Assembly: GCA_048268845.1 (NCBI GenBank)
Contig: JBLWUQ010000001.1
Span: forward strand, 383,784-447,783
DNA: 64,000 bases
Direction: 5' to 3'
From: Muriiphilus sp048268845
GTDB lineage: Bacteria; Pseudomonadota; Alphaproteobacteria; Rhodobacterales; Rhodobacteraceae
Shown here: in pieces, positions 1 to 9,093 of the stretch
Numbering within the stretch: the first letter of the stretch is position 1
Layout: the number at the start of each line of letters is the position of its first letter
Notes under the pieces: model-generated
Told to the model about the DNA's origin: nothing
Databases searched by the model: none
The model's input: only the letters and a program-made list of their open reading frames with translations
Program-made: the position numbers and the translations under genes

Positions 1-195
1 ATCGACTGCGCCGGTGTCTGGTGCGGCGGGCTCGAGGCCGGGCACCGCTATCTGATGTTCCTGCGCCAGACCGGTGGCGGCTATCGGCTGGACCAGATGC
101 TGTGCGAGACAAATGCGTTCTACGAGCCGACGCCGGACATGGAGGCCGATATCGTCACCTGCATGCAGGGCGGCCCCTGCGCCCCGGCGCGATAG
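1..195 (+). CDS. C-terminal fragment of an unrecognised Cys-rich protein
   Basis: Reading frame 1 is open from the window edge to a TAG at 193-195, giving the last 64 residues of a protein whose start lies outside. The fragment begins IDCAGVWCGG and holds five cysteines, the last in GGPCAPAR near the end. Such spacing would fit disulfides in an exported protein, but no family is recognised. It ends 170 bp before serC on the same strand, and the gap carries the serC leader, so it is probably not in the serC operon. Confidence 0.6.
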   Translation: MDCAGVWCGGLEAGHRYLMFLRQTGGGYRLDQMLCETNAFYEPTPDMEADIVTCMQGGPCAPAR

Positions 196-307
196 CCGCG
201 AAACGCGCCGCCGGTTTCCGATCCGCTCCAGCCCACGTCGCAAATCCGCGCCATAGGGTCGCTTGCCCACGTTTTGCCAGTTGTGAACCCGCCCGTTGCG
301 CCGTATC

Positions 308-358
308 TGCGTCAGCGGGACACCTCTCCCCAACGAGGGGCGCATATCTGGAAGGATA
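308..358 (+). promoter_or_regulatory. structured 5' leader of serC
   Basis: Two hairpins can be drawn directly before serC. In the upstream one, TGCG 308-311 pairs with CGCA 341-344 as an outer stem and CCCC 328-331 pairs with GGGG 337-340 inside. In the second, TATCT 345-349 pairs with GGATA 354-358 around a GGAA (GNRA-type) loop, which puts the GGAAGGA Shine-Dalgarno stretch inside a hairpin 6 nt before the ATG. A serC RNA motif upstream of serC-serA is known in alphaproteobacteria. That this is a member is inferred from position and SD masking, not from a covariance search. Confidence 0.5.
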
Positions 359-364
359 GCACCA

Positions 365-1507
<1,143 letters not shown>

Positions 1508-1563
1508 TGAGGGGCGGGGCAAACCCCGCCCTCCCCCATCATCCCCAGATACAGGAGCCCGCA

Positions 1564-3156
1564 ATGGCCCCCAGAGTTCTCGTCTCCGACTCTCTTTCGG
1601 AAACCGCCGTCCAGATCTTCCGCGACCGTGGCATCGACGTCGATTTCCAGCCCGCCCTTGGCAAGGACAAGGAAAAGCTGCTCGAAGTGATCGGCAACTA
1701 CGATGGTCTCGCCATCCGCTCGGCCACGAAAGTGACTGCCGATGTGCTCGACAGGGCCACCAACCTCAAGGTGATCGCCCGCGCCGGGATCGGCGTTGAC
1801 AACGTCGACATTCCGGCGGCCTCCAAGAAAGGCGTGATCGTGATGAACACGCCGTTCGGCAACTCGATCACCACCGCCGAACACGCGATCGCGATCATGA
1901 TGGCGGTCGCGCGCCAGATCCCCGAGGCCGACGTCTCGACCCAGTCGGGCAAGTGGGAGAAGTCGAAGTTCATGGGCGTCGAGCTGACCGCCAAGACGCT
2001 CGGCGTCATCGGCTGCGGCAATATCGGCTCGATCGTCGCTGACCGGGGCAAGGGCTTGCGCATGAAGGTGATCGCCTACGACCCCTTCCTGTCGCAGGAG
2101 CGTGCCGACAAGATGGGGATCGAGAAGGTCGATCTGAACACGCTGCTGGCGCGCGCCGATTTCATCACCCTGCACGTCCCCCTGACCGACAAGACCCGCA
2201 ACATCCTGTCGGCGGAAAACATCGCCAAGACCAAGAAGGGCGTGCGCATCATCAACTGCGCCCGAGGCGGTCTGGTGGACGAGGTGGCGCTGGCCGAAGC
2301 CTTGAAGTCGGGCCACGTCGCCGGTGCCGGCTTCGACGTCTTCGAGGTCGAGCCCGCCACCGCCAGCCCGCTGTTCGGCCTGCCCAACGTCGTCTGCACG
2401 CCGCACCTTGGCGCGGCCACCACCGAGGCGCAGGAGAACGTCGCCCTTCAGGTCGCCGAGCAGATGTCGGACTACCTCTTGGATGGCGCGGTGCAGAACG
2501 CGCTGAACATGCCGTCCGTGACCGCCGAGGAAGCCAAGGTCATGGGGCCCTGGATCAAGCTCGCCGGGCATCTGGGTGCCTTCGTCGGCCAGTTGACCGA
2601 TGAGCCGATCGAGGAGGTCAACATCCTGCTCGACGGTGTCGCCGCCGAGATGAACACCAAGGCGCTGGATTGCGCCGTGCTCGCCGGGCTGCTCAAGCCC
2701 GCCAACCAGGATGTGAACATGGTGTCCGCCCCGGTCATCGCGGCGGATCGCGGCATCAAGACCTCGACCACGACGCAGGCCAGTTCCGGCGTGTTCCACG
2801 GCTATGTCAAGGTGACGGTCAAGACGGCGAAGCGCGAACGCTCCATCGCCGGGACCGTCTTCACCGACGGCAAGCCGCGCTTCATCCAGATCAAGGGCAT
2901 CACCATCGACGCCGCCATCGGCCAGCACATGCTCTACACCACCAACCGCGACGAGCCCGGCATCATCGGCACGCTGGGCGTGACGATGGGCAAGCACGGC
3001 GTGAACATCGCCAACTTCACCCTTGGCCGCACCGAATCCGGCGGTGACGCCATCGCGCTGCTCTACGTCGATGCGCGGGTGGCGGACAACGTGCTCGAGG
3101 AACTGCGCCAGACCGGGCTGTTCCAACTGGTCGCGCCGCTCGAATTCGAGGTCTGA
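1564..3156 (+). CDS. serA: D-3-phosphoglycerate dehydrogenase
   Basis: 530-residue long-form SerA, oxidising 3-phosphoglycerate with NAD+ as the first step of serine synthesis. The Rossmann motif GVIGCGNIGS lies near residue 145, the catalytic-region motif INCARGGLVDE near 235 and TPHLGAATTEAQ near 280. An intervening domain is followed by a C-terminal ACT domain (DEPGIIGTLGVTMGKHGV), which gives serine feedback control in the long-form family. The ATG at 1564 follows AGGAG. The 56-bp gap from serC holds a GGCGGGG-CAAA-CCCCGCC hairpin (1513-1530) without a U tract, probably intercistronic rather than a terminator. A strong terminator follows serA. Confidence 0.96.
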   Translation: MAPRVLVSDSLSETAVQIFRDRGIDVDFQPALGKDKEKLLEVIGNYDGLAIRSATKVTADVLDRATNLKVIARAGIGVDNVDIPAASKKGVIVMNTPFGNSITTAEHAIAIMMAVARQIPEADVSTQSGKWEKSKFMGVELTAKTLGVIGCGNIGSIVADRGKGLRMKVIAYDPFLSQERADKMGIEKVDLNTLLARADFITLHVPLTDKTRNILSAENIAKTKKGVRIINCARGGLVDEVALAEALKSGHVAGAGFDVFEVEPATASPLFGLPNVVCTPHLGAATTEAQENVALQVAEQMSDYLLDGAVQNALNMPSVTAEEAKVMGPWIKLAGHLGAFVGQLTDEPIEEVNILLDGVAAEMNTKALDCAVLAGLLKPANQDVNMVSAPVIAADRGIKTSTTTQASSGVFHGYVKVTVKTAKRERSIAGTVFTDGKPRFIQIKGITIDAAIGQHMLYTTNRDEPGIIGTLGVTMGKHGVNIANFTLGRTESGGDAIALLYVDARVADNVLEELRQTGLFQLVAPLEFEV

Positions 3157-3176
3157 GGCCCAACGATCAATGCCAG

Positions 3177-3205
3177 GGCCCCGGTGGCAACGCCGGGGCC
3201 TTTTT
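3177..3205 (+). terminator. rho-independent terminator of serC-serA
   Basis: GGCCCCGG (3177-3184) pairs perfectly with CCGGGGCC (3193-3200) and is followed directly by TTTTT. It lies 20 bp after the serA stop. Confidence 0.85.
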
Positions 3206-3231
3206 GCTATCTCAAGCCCGGAGGAGCCACC

Positions 3232-3963
3232 ATGCGCGCCTATGCGATCGGAGACATTCACGGCCACCTGTCCGAGCTTGAGCGGGCGCATCGCCTGATC
3301 CGTGCGGACCGTGACCGGGTGGGCGACGGCGACGCGCCGGTCGTCCATGTCGGCGATCTCTGCGACCGTGGGCCGGACACGCGCGGCGTGATCGACCTGC
3401 TCATGGCGGGGATCGGCCGGGGTGCGCCCTGGGTGGTGCTCAAGGGCAATCATGACCGGATGATGGCGCGGTTTCTCGATCCGGTGCCGCGCCGCGACCA
3501 TCGCTTGCGCGAAGGTCTTTTCTGGCTGCACCCCAGCCTTGGCGGCAAGCAGACGCTGGCCTCCTACGGCATCGACACCGGCACCGACGCCGAGGCGATC
3601 CACCGCGCCGCCCGCGACAGGGTTCCCCAAGCGCATCGCGCCTTCGTCGAGACCCTGCCGACCTCATATCGCCTGGGTGACATCTTCTTCTGCCACGCCG
3701 GCGTGCGCCCCGGCGTGCCACTGGAAAACCAGGTCGAAGACGACCTGATCTGGATCCGCCGCGAGTTTCTCGACAGCACCGCCGACCATGGCGCGCTGGT
3801 CGTCCATGGCCATACCCCGGTCGAGGTGGTCAGCCACTACGGCAACCGCCTGAACATCGACACCGGCGCCGGCTACGGCGACCCGCTCAGCGCCGTGGTG
3901 CTCGAGGGGCGCAGGGCCTGGCTGCTGACCGAGGAGGGGCGCGTGCGGGTGGACCCGCGCTAG
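3232..3963 (+). CDS. PPP-type metallophosphoesterase (serine/threonine phosphatase-like)
   Basis: 243-residue calcineurin-like phosphatase with the whole metal-binding signature: GDIHGH at residue 7, GDLCDRGPD near 40, KGNHDRM near 74, and a C-terminal VVHGHTPV. These ligands bind the two-metal centre used by PPP phosphatases and bacterial diadenosine tetraphosphatases; the substrate cannot be told from sequence. The ATG at 3232 follows GGAGG. The gene lies just after the serA terminator, so it is read either from its own promoter or by readthrough. Confidence 0.88.
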   Translation: MRAYAIGDIHGHLSELERAHRLIRADRDRVGDGDAPVVHVGDLCDRGPDTRGVIDLLMAGIGRGAPWVVLKGNHDRMMARFLDPVPRRDHRLREGLFWLHPSLGGKQTLASYGIDTGTDAEAIHRAARDRVPQAHRAFVETLPTSYRLGDIFFCHAGVRPGVPLENQVEDDLIWIRREFLDSTADHGALVVHGHTPVEVVSHYGNRLNIDTGAGYGDPLSAVVLEGRRAWLLTEEGRVRVDPR

Positions 3964-3976
3964 CGCCCCGCCCCCG

Positions 3977-4330
3977 TCACTCCTGGTAGACGCATTCGGC
4001 CGCGTTGCCTTTTTCGAACTGGTTGGTCAGCGTGGCGTCGCTGCCCTTGGTCCACCACTCATACGGACCGGACACATAGCGTGACCCCGACCCCGAGACC
4101 ACGTTGACGAAAATGACCTCCTGCCCGTCGATCGGGATCAGCGCGAGGTTGTTCATGCCGGCGTTGACATACTGGACGGTAAACGGCGTGCCAGCGTTGC
4201 AGGTGTAGTTCGCGGCGATCACGCCGCTTTCGGAATCGAGGTTCAGGACCACCGACAGCGTCGCTTCGGCAAAGGCCGGCGGTGCCAGTCCCGCCATGCA
4301 AAACAGGGTGATCCATGCGTTCGGTTTCAT
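3977..4330 (-). CDS. MliC/PliC-family c-type lysozyme inhibitor, secreted
   Basis: 117-residue protein with a cleavable signal peptide (MKPNAWITLFCMAGLAPPAFA, cut before EATL). The mature part has the MliC pattern: YTCNAG near residue 42, VQYVNAG, SGSGSRYVSGPYEWWTKG, and a C-terminal Cys in AAECVYQ that would pair with the first one. Family members block c-type lysozyme through the SGxxY loop. No lipobox precedes a cysteine, so a soluble periplasmic PliC-like form fits better than an outer-membrane lipoprotein. It converges with the upstream phosphatase gene. Confidence 0.75.
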   Translation of the reverse strand: MKPNAWITLFCMAGLAPPAFAEATLSVVLNLDSESGVIAANYTCNAGTPFTVQYVNAGMNNLALIPIDGQEVIFVNVVSGSGSRYVSGPYEWWTKGSDATLTNQFEKGNAAECVYQE

Positions 4331-4435
4331 GTGTCTGCCTCCTTGGTGATCGTCTCACCATACGAAAAAATGCCCCGGCTCGGAACGGGAAACTCACGCG
4401 GCCGAACTTTCGCGGCGCCCGGCGCGATCCTGCGT

Positions 4436-4467
4436 CAAAAAAAGACCCCGGCGTCTCCACCGGGGCC
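4436..4467 (-). terminator. rho-independent terminator of pnp
   Basis: Read on the minus strand, GGCCCCGG pairs with CCGGGGTC (plus 4460-4467 with 4444-4451) and a run of T follows (plus-strand A run at 4437-4443). It starts 23 bp after the pnp stop. Confidence 0.85.
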
Positions 4468-4490
4468 CTCGTTTCGGCAGCGAGCGACGA

Positions 4491-6644
4491 TTACTCGTCG
4501 TCGCCGTCTTTCTTCTTGCGCTCTTCCGGCGGCAGTTCTTCGCCGGTTTCCTGGTCGACCATCTTCATCGCCAGACGCACCTTGCCGCGGTCATCGAAGC
4601 CCAGGAGCTTGACATAGACCTCCTGGCCTTCCTTCAGCACATCCGACGGATGGTTCAGGCGGCGGCTTTCGATCTGGCTGACATGCACCAGCCCGTCGCG
4701 CTTGCCAAAGAAGTTCACGAAGGCGCCGAAGTCGACGATCTTGACGACGGTGCCCTTGTAGACATGGCCTTCCTCCGGCTCTGCCACGATCGCATAGATC
4801 ATGTCATGGGCCTTCTGGATCGCCTCGGCATTCGGCGAGGCGATCTTGATCACGCCATCGTCGTTGATGTCGACCTTGGCGCCGGACATTTCCACGATCT
4901 CGCGGATCACCTTGCCGCCCGAGCCGATCACTTCACGGATCTTGTCGGTGGGCACGGTCATCGTCTCGATGCGCGGGGCATGGGCCGAAAACTCCTGACG
5001 GCCAGCCGACAGCGCCTTGTTCATCTCGCCCAGGATGTGCAACCGGCCGGTTTTCGCCTGCTCGAGTGCCTTCTCCATGATCTCGGGCGTGATGCCGGCA
5101 ACCTTGATGTCCATCTGGAGCGAGGTGATGCCGTTTTCCGTGCCCGCAACCTTGAAGTCCATGTCGCCGAGGTGATCCTCGTCGCCAAGGATGTCGGTCA
5201 GCACGGCATAGGAGCCGTCGTCTTCAAGGATCAGGCCCATCGCCACACCGGCAACCGGCGCTTTCAGCGGCACCGCCGCGTCCATCATCGACAGCGAGCC
5301 GCCGCAGACCGAGGCCATCGACGACGAGCCGTTCGACTCGGTGATCTCCGAGACGACGCGGATCGTGTAGGGAAAATCGGTCGCCGCCGGCAGAACCGCC
5401 TGCAACGCCCGCCACGCCAGCTTGCCGTGGCCGATCTCGCGGCGTCCGGTAAAGCCGAAGCGGCCCACTTCACCGACCGAGTAGGGCGGGAAGTTGTAGT
5501 GCAGCATGAAGTTCGACTTGTAGGTGCCGGTCAGCGCGTCGATCATCTGCTCGTCGTCGCCGGTGCCGAGCGTCGTGACCACAAGGCCCTGGGTCTCGCC
5601 ACGGGTGAACAGCGCCGAACCATGCGTGCGGGGCAGGATGCCCACTTCCGACAGGATCGGGCGCACGGTGTCGAGCGCACGGCCGTCGATCCGCTTGCCG
5701 GTCTTGACCACGTCGCCACGCACGACCGCGCTTTCGAGCTTCTTCAGCGCGTTGCCGAGGTTTTCGTCGGCCAGTTGCTCGTCGCTCAGCGCAGCCTTGA
5801 TCGCGTCCTTGGCGGCAGCGACGGCGGTGACGCGCTCTTGCTTGTTGGTGTTGGCATAGGCCGCGCGGATCTTGTCTTCGCCAGCGGCTTTGACCGCGGC
5901 GTAGAGGTCGGAGTAATCCTCCGGCTGGAAGTCGAACGGCTCTTTCGCCGCCACTTCGGCCAGCGAGATGATCAGGTCGATCACCGGCTGGATCTGCTGA
6001 TGCGCGAAGTTGACCGCGCCCAGCATCTCGGCCTCGGACAGCTCATAGGCTTCCGATTCCACCATCATCACGGCATCCTTGGTGCCGGCGACGACGAGGT
6101 CGAGGCGCTGGTCGGGGTTCTCGCGCAGCTTGTGCATGTCGTCGCAGGTCGGGTTGAGGATGTATTCGCCATCCTCGTAACCGACGCGGCAACCGGCGAT
6201 AGGGCCCATGAACGGCGCGCCCGAGATCGTCAGCGCGGCCGAGGCGGCGATCATCGCGACGATATCGGGATCGTTGACCAGATCGTGCGACAGCACGGTG
6301 CAGATCACCAGGACTTCGTTCTTGAAGCCGGGCACGAACAGCGGGCGGATCGGCCGGTCGATCAGACGCGAGGTCAGCGTCTCTTTCTCGGTCGGGCGCG
6401 CCTCGCGCTTGAAGAAGCCGCCCGGGATCTTGCCGGCGGCGTAGTATTTCTCGTTGTAGTGGACCGTGAGCGGGAAGAAGTCCTGTCCGGGCTTCTGCTC
6501 TTTCGCGAAGGTCACGTTGGCCATGACGGAGGTTTCGCCGAGCGTGGCGATCACCGAGCCGTCGGCCTGACGGGCAACCTTGCCGGTTTCCAGGGTAAGT
6601 GTCTCCTCACCCCACTGGATGGATTTTGTCGAAATATTGAACAT
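4491..6644 (-). CDS. pnp: polyribonucleotide nucleotidyltransferase (PNPase)
   Basis: 717-residue phosphorolytic 3'-5' exoribonuclease of RNA decay. Two RNase PH-like halves are separated by a helical linker. A KH domain with the GxxG loop (REVIGSGGKVIREI) follows near residue 560, then an S1 domain (GHVYKGTVVKIVDFGAFV) near 625, and a charged tail ending KKKDGDDE. The start is MFNISTKSIQWGEE at 6644, behind AGGATA; the open frame extends 108 codons further upstream but that part is not conserved-looking. In many bacteria pnp directly follows rpsO; here rpsO lies 6.4 kb upstream with the accessory block between them. Confidence 0.97.
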   Translation of the reverse strand: MFNISTKSIQWGEETLTLETGKVARQADGSVIATLGETSVMANVTFAKEQKPGQDFFPLTVHYNEKYYAAGKIPGGFFKREARPTEKETLTSRLIDRPIRPLFVPGFKNEVLVICTVLSHDLVNDPDIVAMIAASAALTISGAPFMGPIAGCRVGYEDGEYILNPTCDDMHKLRENPDQRLDLVVAGTKDAVMMVESEAYELSEAEMLGAVNFAHQQIQPVIDLIISLAEVAAKEPFDFQPEDYSDLYAAVKAAGEDKIRAAYANTNKQERVTAVAAAKDAIKAALSDEQLADENLGNALKKLESAVVRGDVVKTGKRIDGRALDTVRPILSEVGILPRTHGSALFTRGETQGLVVTTLGTGDDEQMIDALTGTYKSNFMLHYNFPPYSVGEVGRFGFTGRREIGHGKLAWRALQAVLPAATDFPYTIRVVSEITESNGSSSMASVCGGSLSMMDAAVPLKAPVAGVAMGLILEDDGSYAVLTDILGDEDHLGDMDFKVAGTENGITSLQMDIKVAGITPEIMEKALEQAKTGRLHILGEMNKALSAGRQEFSAHAPRIETMTVPTDKIREVIGSGGKVIREIVEMSGAKVDINDDGVIKIASPNAEAIQKAHDMIYAIVAEPEEGHVYKGTVVKIVDFGAFVNFFGKRDGLVHVSQIESRRLNHPSDVLKEGQEVYVKLLGFDDRGKVRLAMKMVDQETGEELPPEERKKKDGDDE

Positions 6645-6853
6645 GTACGTATCGTATCCTGTATGGGAGCACTCCCGGCCCTCCGGGTCTCCCGTTTTCA
6701 TGGCGGCCCCATTGCCGCCGACCCCTATCACCATTTCGAGCGCCGGGGTCAGGGCGCCGCGTCTCAGATGCGCGGGCCATACAGGAAAAGGCGCTGCGGG
6801 GGAAGGGGGGTTGGACTGGTGCGGCCGACAAGCCGGGGGACGCTGTCCCCCAC

Positions 6854-6908
6854 GTTCAGCTTGCAAGCAACCTGAACGCTCCCCCTGGAGTATTTCGCCC
6901 AAGATGAA
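6854..6908 (-). repeat. dispersed intergenic repeat, copy A
   Basis: On the minus strand, CATCTTGGGCGAAATACTCC is followed by GGGGG and a hairpin arm pair CTGAAC/GTTCAG (plus 6872-6877 and 6854-6859). The same core, a GG-N2-(G/A)AAATAC-YCC string beside a GC hairpin, recurs near 19437, 28380 and 54721. This copy lies in the pnp upstream region. Confidence 0.5.
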
Positions 6909-6961
6909 GCACCGAACGCCTGGTTTCGCGCGCGTTAACCTTGATGGCGTATGAACAGGCC

Positions 6962-6978
6962 CGTGCACGAAAGTGGTA
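6962..6978. repeat. left 17-bp direct repeat (putative attachment site)
   Basis: CGTGCACGAAAGTGGTA, identical to 10357-10373; the flanking bases differ on both sides. It contains the 8-bp palindrome CGTGCACG. It marks the edge between the pnp upstream region and the AT-richer island. Confidence 0.55.
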
Positions 6979-7088
6979 GAGTGGGTAAGTTCCTGAAATA
7001 ACGTATTTAAATGATTAGACAGGCTGTCCAGTTTCCTAGAGCATTGGGTGAATGTTTAGACGCAAGGGGCCGATCGTGCCGCATGGCT

Positions 7089-7122
7089 GACCCAGCCGAC
7101 GAGGTTCGCGGCTGGGTCTTTT
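7089..7122 (+). terminator. terminator-like hairpin near the left island edge
   Basis: GACCCAGCC (7089-7097) pairs with GGCTGGGTC (7110-7118), followed by TTTT, in plus-strand orientation. No gene ends just before it on that strand, so it may close a small RNA or be left over from a lost gene. The stretch 6979-7088 before it has no protein gene that I can see. Confidence 0.5.
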
Positions 7123-7135
7123 GATATTGGCGCGC

Positions 7136-7330
7136 TCACAGCTTGCGCGTCTTGCTGTTGCCGCTCTTGCTAACCTCAGTCACGGTCGTACGACCTGCAG
7201 GCCGATCGAAGATCAATCCTGACTTGTAGTTGCTCGAAACGATCTTCTTTGACCCATCACTACGGGTGTGTGTGGTCTTCTTGGTATAAGTTCCGTTTCC
7301 GTGATAATGGCGCGTTGTTTTGCTGGTCAT
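7136..7330 (-). CDS. small basic hypothetical protein
   Basis: 64 residues, Lys/Arg/Ser/Thr-rich (MTSKTTRHYHGNGTYTKK... ending KSGNSKTRKL), with no signal peptide or membrane segment. The ATG at 7330 follows AAAGGAG at good spacing, which supports a real gene over a longer open frame starting at 7351. No family is recognised. It lies 41 bp after the secreted protein gene on the same strand, so the two may be cotranscribed within the island. Confidence 0.55.
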   Translation of the reverse strand: MTSKTTRHYHGNGTYTKKTTHTRSDGSKKIVSSNYKSGLIFDRPAGRTTVTEVSKSGNSKTRKL

Positions 7331-7371
7331 GACAATACTCCTTTCTTCCAAGAGACGTGGTCCAGTTGAGC

Positions 7372-7602
7372 TTAGCGCTTAAGCCACCAGCCGCTGGGGC
7401 AGACGCCCGGGTCGCCGGCGCGCCCGTACTTCTTGATCGAGATCATCCGTCCGGCTTCCCAACCGACGCACCGGTAGATCTTGATATTCTGACGAATTAG
7501 CTTCCCGACGCCTCCAGCGGATGCGGTATGAATTCCGCTTATCGAAGCGAGCGTCGCGGCAGCGGCCAGCGCCATGAGCGATTTTGAAAGCTTGCGTTTC
7601 AT
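7372..7602 (-). CDS. small secreted hypothetical protein
   Basis: 76 residues with a clear Sec signal: MKRKLSKSL, a hydrophobic Ala/Leu core, and a likely cut after TASA. The mature part of about 45 residues has two cysteines (YRCVGWEAGR and DPGVCPSGWW), which could form a disulfide in the periplasm. The ATG at 7602 follows GAGGAG, so the longer open frame from 7689 is not needed. It diverges from the PPR-like gene; the 110 bp between the two starts must hold both promoters. Function unknown. Confidence 0.6.
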   Translation of the reverse strand: MKRKLSKSLMALAAAATLASISGIHTASAGGVGKLIRQNIKIYRCVGWEAGRMISIKKYGRAGDPGVCPSGWWLKR

Positions 7603-7712
7603 ATTTTTTCTCCTCAAGTTTGGTTTCACTTCCTCCGGACTTCCTGTCCGGCAATTCCAAACTGCCATATCGACCGCGAAACGCACCAAACGCTACCCAA
7701 ACAGGTTGGAGA

Positions 7713-9093
7713 ATGTTCGAACGCAAACCACCGGATGGCTCTGACAAATGGTTCTTCTTCGAATTGATAACGTTTGCCATGGAACACGGCCTTGGCAAAC
7801 CTAGACCGCGCCTGGAGGATATTGACCAAGACCTGTACTGGAAGACAGGGACACTGGCTGATTCACTTGCGCTTGCGGGTAAGGTTGTTACCTCCCAAGC
7901 CATTGAATACTGGAAGAATGGTCACTCGGTTCCGAGGTTTGAGGCGCCGCTCCAACGTGTCCTGACCGATCCGGAGCCTGAAAGCGCCGAGTGGTATAAC
8001 TTGTTCTCGGAAACAATCAGGGTCGACGGACGCAATGGTCGAAGGAAGCTGAGAAAAGAGGCATACGCTGCATGGAAATCCCAAAGGGACGGTATCGTTC
8101 TGGTGAATCCTGTGACGGAACTCATGGGGCAATACCAGCGCGCCGAACGCGCGATCTTGGCCGACGAGGCCGAAGCACTAGAAGCAGAAAGAACCACGCT
8201 TCGGCAGCGAATGAACTACATTCCAGAAACCGTGCGGGTTATCGAAGAGGCTGCCCGACTGGAAGATCAAGGCGATCCGATGACCGCCAGAAAGTTGCTG
8301 GCGGATCAGGACAAAGAACTCAGCAAGCACGAAGATGAAGCGATGCAAGTCCTCGAAGGTCTAGCCCGAAACCGCCTTGCAATCGGACAAAACCTACTTC
8401 GCTGTGCCGAAGCTACGGAGGAGCCGTCAGAGGCACGTACCTTGCTGGAAAAGGCTCTCGCGACTTTCGGCAGGGTCGTTGACGAAACGCCGGGAGCTTT
8501 CGACGATATTGCCAAAAGTGCAAAGCGCGGCGCACGAACCGCCGTGCGCGGGATATTGGATTTCGGGTCGTTTGCCGAGAGTCTGAAAGCCCTAAGAGTA
8601 GCTGTTAGCCGTGATTTTGCCGATCTGTCGGCATTTCGGAATATTATGGCTTCGGCCGCTGATTGGTCTGAGGCCCAAGCTCTCGCTGCGCTCGTTGAAG
8701 TCACGGGTAATTGTGGAGATGTTTTTTTCTGGTCAATGCTGATGTCCAAGGCTTCGAGCTTTCCCGAGGCCGAGACGGTGCTTGAGCGCATGACGCGGGC
8801 CGAGGTGCCACCCGACGTCGTCACCTTCTCGACCCTCATGTCCAAGGCTTCGAGCTTTCCCGAGGCCGAGACGGTGCTTGAGCGCATGACGCGGGCCGAG
8901 GTGCCACCCGACGTNNNNNNNNNNNNNNNNNNNNNNNNNNNNNNNNNNNNNNNNNNNNNNNNNNNNNNNNNNNNNNNNNNNNNNNNNNNNNNNNNNNNNN
9001 NNNNNNNNNNNNNNCGTCACCTTCTCGACCCTCATGTCCAAGGTTGATCAGGTTGGGTTTGTGGAGCCAGCAATGGCGATTTGGAAGCTCTAG
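7713..9093 (+). CDS. pentatricopeptide-like repeat protein, broken by an assembly gap
   Basis: About 400 residues precede the gap. An N-terminal part (1-90) contains a stretch that looks helix-turn-helix-like (SQAIEYWKNGHSVPRF). Residues about 130-330 are helical and charged, then the repeats begin. Unit 1 (8721-8816) and unit 2 (8817-8912) encode 32-residue motifs of the form VVTFSTLMSKASSF...ERMTRAEVPPD, the PPR pattern with three residues missing in the inter-helix loop. Unit 3 enters the N run. After the gap the frame resumes as VTFSTLMSKVDQVGF...AIWKL and meets TAG at 9091-9093. PPR proteins bind single-stranded RNA in organelles and are rare in bacteria. The start at 7713 has GGAG close upstream and is uncertain. 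Confidence 0.65.
8721..8912 (+). repeat. two 96-bp tandem coding units of a longer array
   Basis: 8742-8818 and 8838-8914 are identical base for base (from ATGTCCAAGG to CCCGACGT) at an exact 96-bp period. The two units differ only in their first codons (VFFWSM against VVTFST). The third unit starts at 8913 and runs into the gap. Sequence after the gap restarts at the same phase (CGTCACCTTCTCGACC). Confidence 0.9.
8915..9014. other. assembly gap (100 N)
   Basis: Exactly 100 N, the conventional placeholder for a gap of unknown length. It falls inside the 96-bp repeat array with repeat sequence at both edges, as expected when short reads cannot span identical units. The true number of units is unknown. 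Confidence 0.99.

Noticed and set aside
6957..7031. tRNA-like D-arm string AGTGGTAGAG at the left repeat
   Set aside because: No acceptor, anticodon or T arm can be folded around it.
7056..7066. TTAGACGCAAG here and at 9699-9709 as extra attachment-site copies
   Set aside because: Only 11 bp and not at composition borders; may be chance or a minor integrase-binding motif.
8721..9093. Tandem repeat taken as a possible CRISPR array
   Set aside because: The units abut without unique spacers, are 96 bp, and keep an open coding frame of PPR type.
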